Assembly (NCBI GenBank): GCA_025201375.1
Contig: JAIWZP010000032.1
Location: 248,001 to 312,000 of the forward strand
DNA length: 64,000 bases
Source: Gongronella butleri
Lineage: Eukaryota > Mucoromycota > Mucoromycetes > Mucorales > Cunninghamellaceae
Direction: 5' to 3'
The notes under the pieces were generated by a model that had not been told where the DNA came from, made no database searches, and worked only from the letters and a program-made list of their open reading frames with translations. The position numbers were made by a program, and so were the translations under genes. This document shows, piece after piece, positions 1-12,070 of this stretch; the first letter of the stretch is position 1; every line of letters starts with the position of its first letter.

Positions 1-1
1 C

Positions 2-244
2 AAGTTGCTCCACCGTTGCGATCGTGGACGTGGTGTTGTTGGTGGCGCGTCAAAAGAGACGTGTTCAGAGGCCGGCCGCTTGGAAAGCGAGAGCGACGGC
101 GGCCTGCTGCCTGAAGCAATCGATTTGGCGCCATTGGAACCTGGTATCGAGGTGGACGGAGACATGGGGCGAAGCACAGGCGACGTGCAAGCAGACGACG
201 ACGGAGCCTATCAAGGAAAAACGAGAAAAACGAGAAAAGAGTGA
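2..244 (+). CDS. Possible 3' end of a gene entering from the left edge
   Basis: A frame open from the window edge to a TGA at 242-244 encodes about 80 residues rich in Gly, Asp and Glu and ending in a basic stretch (Lys/Arg/Thr). An AATAAA overlaps the stop (244-249), which would suit a gene end. I recognise no domain. A second overlapping plus frame is also open to a TAA at 246-248, so the frame choice is not secure, and the segment could equally be noncoding. Low confidence. Confidence 0.22.
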   Translation, partial: KLLHRCDRGRGVVGGASKETCSEAGRLESESDGGLLPEAIDLAPLEPGIEVDGDMGRSTGDVQADDDGAYQGKTRKTRKE

Positions 245-638
245 ATAAAGCCCTCGTCTGATCAAGAAACGGTGCTGTTTACAACTGTATCTAGAGCATC
301 ACAGAGAAGCGGGTTCTTCGATATGGCAAAGGGATAGTGCATTTATATGAGCATACTAAAGATAAGAACCGAAAAATAAAAAAAGCAAAAAAAAAGAGAG
401 AAAAATGAGCAAAACGACACGCTCAGGGGAAACAAGAAAAAAAAGGCATCTCCTTTTTCGACCAGAGCGACGGAGTCTCAACAGGAAAAGTCCGACAAGC
501 GGGAAAAAAGGGAGGAAAAAGGGGTCAGGTTGCTTTTTTTTTTTTTGTGCTTTTGTTCTCCTTATTTCACTTTTTTTTCTCTCTCTTGCTCTCTTTTTCT
601 CTCGTTTCCCCCTCCCTCCGCCCTCGGTTCGTATTGTT
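245..638. other. Intergenic: upstream region of the DCAF7-like gene
   Basis: About 390 bp without a supported gene. The last 110 bp before the ATG at 639 are a pyrimidine-rich tract (runs of T and CT), a recurrent feature just upstream of start codons in this window. The short open frames here are low-complexity Lys/Arg or Phe/Leu strings and are not genes. Confidence 0.6.
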
Positions 639-1080
639 ATGGCCGCTCGCAACGGACGACCGCCCGAAAAAGAAGTCTATCAGTACGACGCGCCATGGCC
701 AGTCTATGCTATGGACTGGTGTAATGCCAACACGGCCGACGGCTATCGTCTTGCTCTCGGCAGCTTCATGGAAGAACATGCCAACAAGGTATAAAAAAAA
801 AAAAAAGCAGTAGCAACTTTGCCCCTCATTCCCCCTCGACAAAAATTGCTAAAAGGGCTAAAAAAAAAAGCTTTGTTTTAGCTACAAATCGTGACACGCG
901 CGGATTTGATGGACGAGCGGCGCGATTATTATGATCCCACACGACAAGACTTTGTCCCGCTGGCGGAGGTCGATTCATACTACCCGATCACCAAGGTTCT
1001 GTGGGAACCACGCAAGGTAAAGACAGGCAAATTGATGGCCAGGCACGTTCCAATGCTCAATTCTCCCTTTTTTTTCTATT

Positions 1081-1116
<36 letters not shown>

Positions 1117-2295
1117 GCGCGTGAGTCGGACTTGCTGGTGACGTCGTCCGATTGCCTGCGAGTGTGGGAATTGCAGGACGCTACGTCCAGGTACGAGTCG
1201 TCCATCACATCACGCCGTTCTTACCACGAACCCTATCGACAAGTGCTCTCCAGGCGAGCCGAACTATTAAACGTGAGCACCCTTTCCCCCACCCCTCACG
1301 TTCCCCGTTCCCTCCCTCCCTTTTTTTTTTTATCCCCTGGGCACTTTCTCCCTGATTTTGCTGATTTTTTTTTTCTGTTTTTGCGAAATTTCATGCAGGT
1401 GAAACAGAGCGACTTCAGCGCACCTCTTACATCGTTTGACTGGAACGAATTGGAGCCGTCGCTGATTGTCACGGCAAGCATTGATACCACCTGCACCGTC
1501 TGGAACGTCGAGACCGGACAGGCAAAGACACAACTCATTGCGCACGATCGCGACGTGTACGATGTCGCCTTTATGCACGGCACATCTGATATTTTTGCCA
1601 GTGTTGGCGCCGATGGAAGCGTCCGCATGTTTGATCTGAGGTAAAAAAAAAAATCGCTCGAGGGTCCAATTGAGCCGACCCCGCCTTTTTTGATAGATCC
1701 TTGGAACACTCGACCATTTTGTACGAAGCGCCGCCCGTGTCCGCGAGCACATCGCCCAGCAATTTTGCATCGGTCATCAGCGACGGGTCGCAACCCCTGC
1801 TGCGGCTGCAATTCAATCGTATCAACCACAGTCTGCTTGCCACTTTCCGCATGGACTCGGACACCGTGCAAATCCTGGATATTCGCTCGCCAAGCACTCC
1901 CGTCGCCGAATTGTCAAACAGCCATCGCAGCAACGTCAATTGCTTTAGCTGGTCGCCCACCCATGCCGGTCAAATATGCACAGGCGGTAAAATGAATGAG
2001 GAAAAAAAGACGAGAATTGGGTGAAAGGACGTATTTCTAAATGCCTTCGTCTCTCTCCTTTTTTTACGTCTATTTCACGCTTCCAGGGGATGATTCACAA
2101 GTGTTTGTGTGGGATATTACGAAAAAGCCCACTGGAGACAGCGTGTACAACAATGGACGACGACATTCACCGCCCTATGGCCCCATCCTGCGCTACGAGG
2201 CCGATTCAGAGATCAATTCCATCAGCTGGAACCAGAGCTTGCCACGATGGATCGCCGTCGGCTTTGGCCGCACGGTCCAAGCACTCCGGATGTGA
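639..2295 (+). CDS. DCAF7: WD40-repeat protein of the DCAF7/WDR68 (Han11) family
   Basis: Six exons (639-788, 882-1016, 1117-1272, 1399-1640, 1697-1986, 2087-2295) give 393 aa, slightly longer than the 340-residue animal protein. All junctions keep frame and use GT-AG. Diagnostic family segments are visible: an N-terminal [15 protein letters not shown] block (here [11 protein letters not shown]), [56 protein letters not shown] and a Trp-rich last blade. Exon 3 carries an extra basic stretch of roughly 25 residues between blades one and two that the animal protein lacks. The family is a beta-propeller scaffold for DYRK-type kinases and a CUL4-DDB1 substrate receptor; the fungal role is inferred from the family only. 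AATAAA at 2377-2382 is a likely polyadenylation signal. Confidence 0.93.
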
Positions 2296-2376
2296 TCTTG
2301 TTTCTGTCAATTCATAAAAAAAACATGATTTCCTTCTCGCAATTACCCTTTCCACTCCGCCGTGAGCTTTGCCCTG

Positions 2377-2382
2377 AATAAA
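2377..2382 (+). promoter_or_regulatory. Polyadenylation signal AATAAA of the DCAF7-like gene
   Basis: Canonical hexamer 82 bp after the stop codon of the WD40 gene, in sense orientation. Called from sequence and position only. Confidence 0.55.
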
Positions 2383-5235
2383 GTATCTTTTAAATTTACT
2401 TTCCCCAAATGCCCATCAAATTGAAAAAAAGCGCCTCACTGGATGGCAAAATAATAAAAAGCGTCGAAAAACATTTCTTGTCTCGTTTCAAGCGCGTCCG
2501 TAAATTGAAATGGGCCAACTCCGACGCCAGGTCATTCCACTGAAGAAGATGGTGGTGTGCATGATGAGAGGGTCAGTGCCAAAAGATAATACACACGCAC
2601 ACACACATAAAAAGAGCTTGCCATATCCCAGCAATACATCACTTTACCTTGCGATTGGACTCATTCGGATCGCCTCTTCCGGATGCCAGCGATAAATTAT
2701 TTTCATGTCATTTGGTTGAAAAGTTTCAATTTATTGCGCATTAGCGCGTTTTATGACTTAAAATTGTGAATTGCGCGTGAGTTATCTATTCAACAGATGT
2801 CAATGTTGGATCCTTTACGCGCTGCCCGCTCTCGCAATGCTTGCCATACCACTGGTGCCCTCCATGAATTGCTGAGATTGTCATGCAAAAACAGAAATCC
2901 ACGCGATAAGCGTTGGCCCATCATAAAAAGTCGCTCACAACGTAAACCATATTTGCTCTTTTATGCTCTACTTTTGCCGCGGTGTCTGCATTTCTTTTTA
3001 GAGGAGCACACCGCGTGAGTATGCATGTCGCTAAAGCTTGGACACAGCAGATATGCTAAATTTTTCAATACAGGGTGATGGCACGCGTAATACAACCTTC
3101 CGGCCCACCCGCGACGTTTCCGTTGGTTGGGGACTCTCTTCAGCACTGGGATGTGCATATGATTCATCGACTTTAGGGGCTGGTGCGTGGAAAAACAATC
3201 AAAAAACGTCATTTTGGATAAATCGACTTGCCAGTCTCCTCAAAAGGCATTGCACTCTTCCGAAAGCGATCCCAACGTGAAAAGGCACGCTAGAAATCCG
3301 ATTGGGACGCGTTTTGCAGGCCATCAAATGTCTTTGGGGCCCCTCACACGCAAATACGTTTTTTGGCTCCGGCGGGTGGCCAAACAAAAATTGAAAAATT
3401 AGGTCTTCAGAATTGCGCCAAACTTCCCCACAAGAAGAACCGCATGGAGAAACCACGGAAAATGCCTAAAAAGAGCGGGATCCGTCTGTTGATTAGCGAG
3501 CAATGAGCGATTTTCGATCAAATTTGAATGGTGAATTGTGCGGGTAAAACGCGTCCATAGAGCCGTGCCGACGCGTCCACCAGTAAGTCCTGCCCGAGGT
3601 GCATAGATATGACTAGGGACATGCGTGTGTCACGCGACATTTGACGCAGTTTTTCACGCTCGAACTCGTAGGCTTAACTTTGTCATCGCGTTATGTCTGC
3701 CAAAACTCATTGTTTTTCAAAGTCATCAATGTCTACACATGCCTCAAATCGCGCTCTTTCTGATGATATAACTTTCAAGGCGCTGCGGCAAATCCTCGTT
3801 GAGTTTGACTTGGGGTGAAACTTCGCAGCTTTTTGCGTTTTACGCGAGAACCGGTCAATGGCCCCCCGTTTTTTATTGCGTTTCCATTGGTAAACGTACG
3901 TGTTCCATCATGTGGCTGAATGGCGTGGCGATCTGAGGACCAAAATTTGACCGTTTTCAAATCCTCGACTGTACCCCAGGGAAAATCCGTGATTTTCAAA
4001 ATCGTCATTTGCACGCCATCCAGCGACCACAGGGTCTCGGGGGCGGGCTCATTTGAACAAGAAAGATTTGAATCATTGGATCAATGAGTACATTTCATTG
4101 TAGGTCCTCATTTCCGCGACGCACAATCAAAATGCACTAAAACAGTCCTTTTTGCGATGTTCTCGACAGCGTGATAGTGACATGGGTCATTTTTGTTGCG
4201 CAAAGGGTAACATGCGGACCGAGGCTCAAAGCATATGCAGTACATTTGACGCGAACATTTGTCCCGTTGGTGCCGGCAAAGCAAAATGAAATAAAATCGC
4301 ATCAATTTGAGATTTCTGGAGCTACAGAGGTTCAATCCCTCTCAAATTTAAACCAGTTGTCCGCCATGGCATTTGCAAGCACCCTAAAAAGTTGACATTT
4401 CAAAAGATTAAGACGGCAATATTGAAAAAATCAAAATGCATCATTTTACTATGCTTTCGATTGCCTTGGGACCTTGGGATTGTCTCGGGGTCCGTGTCAG
4501 TCGTTGTCTGGCTAACAAATAGAGCCATGCAAACAATTTAATCAGGATGAAACTGTCAAAAGTAAGGAAACATAGTACAATACAGGCACGTTTTGGCTAT
4601 TTTATCATGTAAACCAAGCAGCATTGGCTCTGAAATAAAACTAAAAGCTCAGAGACGACAAACGATGTTACCTCAAGTTCAAGAAGATGCTGTTGTACTA
4701 TTTTCGAAAAAAAAAAACGAGCACCAAAAATGATCGTTTACACGTATTTTAAGCAAAAAGATGCCCAGCATTCCAAGCGGGCTCCTGGCGGGGTCGATGG
4801 CGCATAAATGAATTGAGCGTCAACAAGCGGGATTTCCAACGCGCTTGCCATTCTGAGCAAAAAAAGGGTGCACCCTTCTATCATGAGAGACGGAGAAACT
4901 CCGACGGTGAATGAAAACATTGTCGTGGCGGCCAAATCAGCGGCGAGCAGATTTCAAAAAGTGGCATTCACGTCTTTTTGTTTCCCTTTTTTTTTTTTCT
5001 TTCATCTTGTTCATCAGACCCTTTTTGCAAAGTATACGCTTTCTTGTCTCTTTTGCCTGCTTGACACTTTTTTTTGATTTTTATCCTCCTATTTTCACCC
5101 TCCCCCTCTTTTTCGTCAGCAACGTATTCACCTTTCAAGCAAAAGGTAGGCACAAAAAGCAAGACACGCCTGTCGACCCGCGGTCTCATCTCGAAACATC
5201 CCACTTTTTTTCTTGATTGTAGCCACTCTTTCAAG
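2383..5235. other. Gene-free region between DCAF7-like gene and coatomer alpha
   Basis: No frame longer than about 105 codons and none with recognisable domains or linked splice sites. The block holds an inverted family-B repeat (about 3270-4090). About 2500-3250 and 4100-4860 look like unique AT-rich sequence. The last 250 bp (4980-5230) are strongly pyrimidine-rich and lead into the coatomer start, so they probably contain its promoter and 5' UTR. Confidence 0.6.
3270..4090 (-). repeat. Dispersed repeat family B, copy 1 (inverted)
   Basis: Read on the minus strand this segment matches, with substitutions and small gaps, three other places in the window (29640-30130, 46780-47560, 63300-63960). 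Landmarks in order on the minus strand are ACGGATTTTCC, CAGTCGAGGATTTGAAAA, GATCGCCACGCCATTCA, GGCTCTATGGACGCG, and a GAAGTTTGG block followed by TTTCAATTTTT. No open reading frame is conserved among copies, so it behaves as a noncoding or decayed element. Confidence 0.75.
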
Positions 5236-8200
5236 ATGCAGATGCTTACCAAGGTACGAATTGAACGCCGCGACACGATAAAAGGCATTGCAAATCTCGT
5301 TTTTTAATTATTTTCTCGATTGTTTTGCAGTTTGAGTCCAAGAGCAACCGCGTCAAGGGCATTGCTTTCCACCCCAAGCGACCCTGGATTTTAGCCAGTT
5401 TGCACAACGGGTCCATTCAATTGTGGGACTTTCGTATGGGCACGCTTCTAGAGCGATTCGATGAGCACGATGGTAAAAAAAAAATGAACACGACCAAAAA
5501 AAAAAAAAAGAAAGGAAAGGAAAAAAAACAGACATTGACACGTGGCGACGTTTTGCAACGTGTCGCTTTTTTTTTTATTTAGGTCCTGTGCGTGGCGTGT
5601 CGTTCCACCCTACGCAGCCATTGTTCGTGTCTGGCGGCGACGATTACAAGATCAAGGTGTGGAATTACAAGACGCGTCGATGCCTGTTTACTTTGAATGG
5701 ACATCTTGACTATGTGCGCACTGTGTATTTCCACCACGAGTATCCGTGGATTTTGTCTGCTTCGGACGACCAGACGATCCGTATCTGGAATTGGCAGTCG
5801 CGGACGTGCATTGCGATTCTCACGGGGCACAATCACTATGTGATGTGTGCTCAATTCCACCCAAAGAACGATCTTGTGGTGTCTGCGTCGATGGACCAGA
5901 CGGTGCGTGTGTGGGACATCACGGGCCTTGTGAAGAAGAACCAGGCGCCGTCGGCCATGACGTTTGAAGACCCGTTTATGCGACAAAACACGCAGGCGGA
6001 TCTTTTTGGGTCGACGGACGTGATGGTCAAGTACGTGCTTGAAGGCCACGATCACGGCGTGAATTGGGCGTCTTTCCACCCGACGCTTCCCCTGATTGTT
6101 TCGTCGGGCGATGATCGCCAGGTGAAATTGTGGCGCATGAACGACTCCAAGGCTTGGGAAGTCGATAGCTGCCGCGGCCATTTCAACAACGTGTCCAGCG
6201 CCATCTTCCACCCGCGCCAGGAGCTGATCCTGTCGGACGGCGAGGACAAGTCCATCCGCGTTTGGGACATGACAAAGCGCACTGCCGTCGCCACTTTCCG
6301 CCGTGACCACGATCGATTCTGGGTCCTGACCGCCCATCCCGAGCTCAATCTCTTCGCTGCCGGCCACGACAGCGGCCTGATTGTCTTCAAGCTCGAGCGC
6401 GAACGTCCGGCCTTCCAGGTCCACCAAAACCAGCTCTACTATGTCAAGGACAAGATTGTCCACGTCCACGACTTTGCCAGCACCGCCGACCAGGAGATCC
6501 TGAGCGTCCGCAAGCTCGGCTCCCAGTACATCCAACCTCGCACCTTGTCGTACAATCCAGCTGAACGCGCCGTCCTCATCACCTCGGTAAAAATGGAAAA
6601 AAAAAAACTAGAATAATTCCAGAAATGGCTCACCCTTTTTGTTCTGGTTTTGTAATTAGCCCCAGGACGGCGGCATCTACGAGCTGTACCATTTGCCCAA
6701 GAACTTGTCTGGGTCGCTCAAGGAGCCCATGGACGAATCCAAGCGCGGCACGGGCCATTCGGCCTTGTTCATTGCGCGCAATCGCTTTGCCGTCCTAGAC
6801 AAGACAAACCAGCAGATCCAAATCCGCGACCTGTCCAACACAGCGACCAAATCGTTCAAGACGCCCGTCCCCGTCAATGAGATCTTTTATGCCGGCACCG
6901 GCGCCCTCCTCATGGCCACCCAGACTTCCGTCATCCTCTTTGATCTGCAACAGCGCCGTGTCGTCTCGGAGCTCGCCGCCGCTACCGTCAAGTACGTCGT
7001 CTGGTCCAATGACCAAAACATGGTCGCCTTGTTGAGCAAGCACAGTAAGTCCCAGCGTCTTTTTTTCTTCTTCTTCTTTTTTCTAATTCTTTTCTTTTCT
7101 TTTTTTTCTTGCTTAGCCATCACGCTCGCCGACAAGAACCTCAAGCAGATTTGCCAGATCCATGAGACCATCCGCATCAAGAGTGGCACTTGGGACGACT
7201 CGGGCGTCTTTATCTATTGTACACTCAACCACATCAAATATGCGCTGCCTCAAGGGTAAGAAAATCGGCTTGTTTTTTCATTTTTCTTGATCTTGTCGGC
7301 TTATTTCTCTCTCTCTTTAGTGACAATGGCATCATCCGCACCTTGGATCAGCCCGTGTACCTGACGCGTGTCAAGGGCCGCACCCTGTACATCTTGGATC
7401 GCGATGGCAAGGCGCGCTCCGTCAACATTGACCCCACGGAATACCGCTTCAAGCTCGCCCTCGTCAAGCGCCAATACGAGGAAGTCCTGCACATCATCCG
7501 CAACTCCAACTTGGTTGGCCAATCCATCATCGCCTACCTCCAAAAGAAGGGCTATCCCGAGGTAAACCCTAAAAAGAAAAAAAAAGTGAAAAACGAAAAA
7601 GAAAAAGAAAAAAACTGACGCGCCCCTCCCCACTTTTTTCTTTGCTAGATTGCGCTGCACTTTGTGCGTGACGACAAGACACGCTTTGAGTTGGCGCTCG
7701 AATGCGGCAATTTGGACATTGCCTTGGAAACGGCCAAGGCGCTCGACAAGGCCGATTGCTGGATGAAGCTGAGCGCCGAGGCTTTGCGCCAAGGCAACTA
7801 CAAGGTGGTTGAGCTTGCCTACCAGCGCACGCAAAATTATGATCGCCTCTCGTTCATGTACCTCGCGACCGGCAACGACACCAATTTGCGTCAATTGCTC
7901 AAGATTGCCGAGCTGCGTGGTGATCCCATGGCCCGCTTCCAAAACGCCCTGTACCTTGGCGATGCCGATGAGCGTGTCCGCCTCTTGGAGGACGTCAACC
8001 AATGTAAAAAGAAAAAATTACTGTTTCATGGCACCCGTGACGCGTCATTGACTCCTTTTTTTTCCTTTTTCTTTTTTTTTCTTTTTTTTTTTTTTTAATT
8101 GATGCTAGTGCCTCTTGCGTACCTTGCCGCCAAGTCCAGCGGCATGGAGGACCGTGCGCAGGCGATTTTGAACGCTGCGGGCAAGACGGAGGACGAGGTG

Positions 8201-9658
8201 AATGGTTTGGCGGTGCAATCGCCTGGTCCCAAGCCTGCTGCGCAGGTGGTGCTTGACGACCCGAATTGGCCGCTGCTGACGGTGTCGAAATCGTTCTTTG
8301 AGACGGCGTTCACGAACGCGGTGGACCGCAGTGCGCCGGAGAACCCGTCTGTGGGCCCGACGTTCAAGTTTGAGGAAGGCATCGATACGTTGGACGAGAT
8401 TGGCGGCGAATGGGATGCCAACGACGACGTGTTGGAGCTTGATCAATCTGCAAGCAAGACGCCGGACGACCTGTTTGATGCGGCCGACCATGAGCCTATG
8501 GACGATCTGAATGCGGACGATGGCGATGGCTGGGGCTTTGACGACGACATCAAGGCCGATATTGATGCCGAGATTACGCGTGCGGCGGCCAAGGAGTCGG
8601 CTGAGTTTGTGCCACCTACGCCCGGCACAAACGAAAGCGCACACTGGGTGCAGAACTCGCCGCTCGCCGTGGATCACATTGCCGCCGGCAACTTTGAATC
8701 GGCCATGCAGACGCTTCACCGGCAAGTCGGCATTGTCCAATTCGACCCGCTCAAGCAACACTTTTTGTCCATTTACGAGGCGTCGCGCGCGTACGTTGCG
8801 CCCATCGCGTCCAATCCGCCGCTCACCATCAACTTGCGCCGTCAACCGGACGAACTCACCGTGCGCAACAGCCTTCCGCCCGTCTTGTACAATGTCGATA
8901 GCTTGAGCAAGCTGCTGCAGCAGGGCTACCGCCTGTTCTCTTCTGGCAAACTCGCCCTCATCGCCACACAATTCAAGACCGTCTTGCACGCCGCGCTCTT
9001 CACCATTGCCGCCGACGCGCAGGAGGCCGTCGAAGTCAAGCAATTGATCGACATTTGCCGTGAATACATTGTCGGCGTCACCCTCGAGCAACAGCGCCGC
9101 GCCACCGCCGCAGGCACCACCGACCCCGCAAGACTAAAACGCGCCCTCGAATTGGGCTGCTACTTTACCCACGCCCAGCTGCAGTCTGCCCACTTGCAAG
9201 TTGCCCTGCGCCAGGCTACAAAGCTTGCATTCAAGCTGCGCAACTTTGCTACCGCAAGCCAGATGGTCAGACGCCTCTTGGAACTCGCACCACCCGCCAA
9301 CATTGCCGAAGAGGTAAGAGAAAAAAAAACGGGACGGGGGACACGCGACGCGACTCGACACGGTGCACCGCTGACTTTTCTTTTTTTTTTCTTTTTCTTT
9401 TCTTTTCTTTTTTAGGCGCGCCAAATCCAAGCCGTGTGTGAGCGCAACCTGCACGACGAGATGAACATCCAATACGATCAGTACAATCCGTTTGTCATGT
9501 GCTGTGTCACGTTTGAACCGATCTACAAGGGCTCCCCCAAGGTCTCTTGCTCCTTCTGCCAGGCATCCTACAAGCCCGAATTCAACGGCCGTCTCTGCAC
9601 CGTGTGCGACGTCGCCCAAGTCGGTGCCGAGGCTTCGGGTCTGCGCGTTTCCGTGTAG
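5236..9658 (+). CDS. COPA: Coatomer subunit alpha (COPI coat)
   Basis: Nine exons (5236-5253, 5331-5472, 5583-6586, 6660-7044, 7117-7255, 7321-7561, 7649-8003, 8109-9313, 9416-9658) give 1243 aa, close to the usual 1200-1230. The first exon codes only six residues (MQMLTK) and matches the conserved N-terminus of the family. Residues 7-300 form a WD40 propeller with FHP and VWD repeats ([27 protein letters not shown]), followed by the second propeller, the alpha-solenoid ([20 protein letters not shown]) and an acidic linker. The C-terminal domain ends with four cysteine pairs in a zinc-ribbon-like arrangement (SCSFC, LCTVC) typical of alpha-COP. It acts in retrograde Golgi-to-ER vesicles, where the N-terminal propeller reads KKXX signals. 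AATAAA lies at 9855-9860. Confidence 0.97.
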
Positions 9659-9854
9659 ACACCACCCCTTTTTTCTCTTCATCCTTGGCTCCTACGTTCC
9701 TCTTTTGCACATAATCCCCTCGCCACCCTTCCCTCTCTTTGTCATTTTCCCGCTCACTCTTTGCTTCCGCTCGCTTTTTTACGTTTCCCTCTCTTTTTTT
9801 TTATTTCTATTATCTCTCCCTCCTTGATACATTTGGCTCTCCATAAACAAAATC

Positions 9855-9860
9855 AATAAA
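9855..9860 (+). promoter_or_regulatory. Polyadenylation signal AATAAA of coatomer alpha
   Basis: Sense-strand hexamer about 200 bp after the coatomer alpha stop, at the end of a C/T-rich 3' UTR. Position-based call. Confidence 0.55.
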
Positions 9861-9924
9861 AAAGCTCTTGCGCGATTGACTTGCCCCTACTTTTCGACTT
9901 TTTGTTGAACCTTGTTGCTCTTGC

Positions 9925-10425
9925 TGGAAATGGGAAATGGCCGATGCAAAAAGTTAAAATCCAAGCTATCATAGCGCGCCGCAATGCATCCCATTAGATG
10001 CTTTGCCCCTCTGTTTGTCAGTATAACTACACTAAAAACCACAGATTTATTAGACCGTTGTCGAGTAAATCGCGATCAAAGATTTTGAATTTTCTCTGCG
10101 AGTTTTAGCCATCCATCGATGAAACTGACCTCATTCGATAGAGATGCAAGAGGTGCCTTTGACATGTTAAAAGCACCGTGTCTTTTCTAATTTGTTGCCG
10201 AGAACATCGATGTTGAACATTTTTGAAATGTTTGAATGATTTTCACAAGCGTACAAAGATCACGCATCGCTCGGGCACTGGAAATGACTTCCAAGTAAGC
10301 GAGTCTTTTTCGAATGGTGCCAGTTTTATCCTGGTGATCCACGTAATATTTCGCGAACCACATCTGCTGAATTTGTGAAAATGTCGAAATATTGTATTCA
10401 TCTGCACAACAACTCAATTAACCTC
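9925..10425 (+). repeat. Dispersed repeat family A, copy 1
   Basis: Starts near GATGCAAAAAGTTAAAA and ends near ATTCATCTGCACAACAACTC. It matches 27940-28430 over its full length with the same order of landmarks (GTTGTCGAGTAAATCG, GACATGTTAAAAGCA, ATTTGTGAAAATGTCG), plus partial copies at 29160-29470 and, inverted, 46320-46735. All six frames are interrupted, so no coding function is apparent. Confidence 0.8.
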
Positions 10426-10599
10426 TGGTTTTCAACGCAACGTTAAAAAACGCGCGGAAATAATATTCTACTGCAAAGGTTTGGAAAGAAGATCTAGCCA
10501 TGGTTTATAAAATTTTAAAATTGTCGTCAACTCGGCCTGATTGACACTTTTTATTGCAATTTTTGAAAATAAACGCGTGGAAACGATCAAAAGGCACTG

Positions 10600-12070
10600 T
10601 TTTGGCAAGGGTCCAAGTTCGAGTTCTCGGCGAGTTAGCCTTTACGTCCTTTAGGAAGTCATTACGTCGCTTTTGTCCCTGAATTCATGCAAAATGCATT
10701 TCCTCAGGACTGAGTGATCCGATTTGCGAAAAAACTTGGAACCATCGAAGTTTTGGGTCGAGTACCTATCCACTGGCTTAAATTTGGAGTCATACGGCCA
10801 GACTCATCGGGAGGAACGCGTAAAATATCATAATGTGTGCTTATGATAGTATGTGTTTTTACAAGCAAACACGAATCTCGGGACATCTCGAGACTGAGTG
10901 ATCCGATTCGCGAAAAAAATGAACGCCGTCGAAGAATTGGATCTGTCCTCAACTGGTCCAAATTTGGGACCAGATGAGCAAGTTTCTAATGAAGCGCCAG
11001 TTTCATGGGCGTAAAGGGAGTAAAACCTGCACCATTTGATCTCGTACGGCGGCAACGGCCAAGCACCGCGACGCGCGAGTTACCTCAAATGAATCAGCAG
11101 GCAAACGCGGCAAAAGCGTTTGTGGTTTTAGGACATCGCGTCTAGTTCCCGGTAAGTTTGCCTATAGAGGTCGTTTTGTCTCTGATTTGGCCCTGAATTT
11201 ATACAAAACGCATTTTATCGGGACTGAGTGATCCGATTCGCGTAAAAAGTAGAGCAATCGAGTTTTTGGGTCGAGTATCCACTGGCCTAACTATGGAGCT
11301 ATACGGTCTGGTTCCTCGGGAGAAACCCGTAAAATAGTGTTGGCTATGAATTTTTATAGCAAACACGAATATCGAAGGTTTCTCGAGACTGAGTGATCCG
11401 ATTCGCGAAAAAAAATGAACACTGTTGAAGAATTGGATCTGCCCTCAACTGGTCCAAATTTGAGACCAGATGAGCAAGTTTCTGATGAAGCACCAGTTTC
11501 ATAGGCGTAAAAGGGGTAAAATCTGCACCATTTGATCTCGTGCGGCGGCAACGGCTAAGCGCCGCGACGCGTGAGTCACCTCAAATGAATCAGCAGGCAA
11601 ACGCGGCAAAAGCGCATGTGGTTTTAGGATATCGCGTCTAGTTCTCGGCGAGTTAGCCTTGACGGGGTTGCTTTGGCCCTGATTTCATGCAAAATGCATG
11701 TTCTCAGGACTGAGTTATCCGATCCCTGAAAAATATTGACACTGCTGGAGTTTTGTTCTCATCATTCTCTAGTCCAAATATGGGACTCGAAAAACATGAT
11801 CTGGAGCACGCGCCCTGCAAAAGGGGGGTAAGATCTTTTCCATTTTGGTAGCATACGCGACAAGGACCCAACGTATCAGCGTGTGAGTCACCTCAATTGA
11901 ATCAGGGGCCAAACGCGGTAAAAGAGCTTGTGGTTTGGAGACATCATCTCGAGATCTCGGCGAGCTAGCCTTTAGGGGGTCATTTTGGCTCTGGTTTTAT
12001 GCAAAGTGCATATCCTCAGGTGTTAAGACTCACCAAAAATGTTGACATCGTTGGAGTTTTGTGTTCATCA
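10600..12070 (+). repeat. Tandem array 1, period about 500 bp
   Basis: A recurring unit is visible from its landmark GCGAGTTAGCC, at about 10631, 11156, 11647 and 11958 (spacings about 525, 491 and 311, the last unit being partial). Each unit also contains two copies of ACTGAGTGATCCGATTCGCG (10708, 10890, 11221, 11388; a decayed one at 11705), CAAATGAATCAGCAGGCAAACGCGG and ACGGCGGCAACGGC. The same unit, in opposite orientation, makes up 48480-50345. No conserved frame is seen. Confidence 0.85.

Noticed and set aside
4326..4342. AGAGG-TTCAATC-CCTCT looks like a tRNA T-arm
   Set aside because: No matching acceptor stem, D-arm or anticodon arm is present at the required distance upstream on the plus strand.
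5579..6535. 318-codon minus-strand frame opposite coatomer alpha
   Set aside because: It is the antisense shadow of the GC-rich WD40 exon; the plus strand has clear homology and splice sites.
8105..9091. 328-codon minus-strand frame with Arg/His-rich content
   Set aside because: Antisense shadow of the long coatomer alpha exon 8; no domain, composition typical of complement of GC-ending codons.
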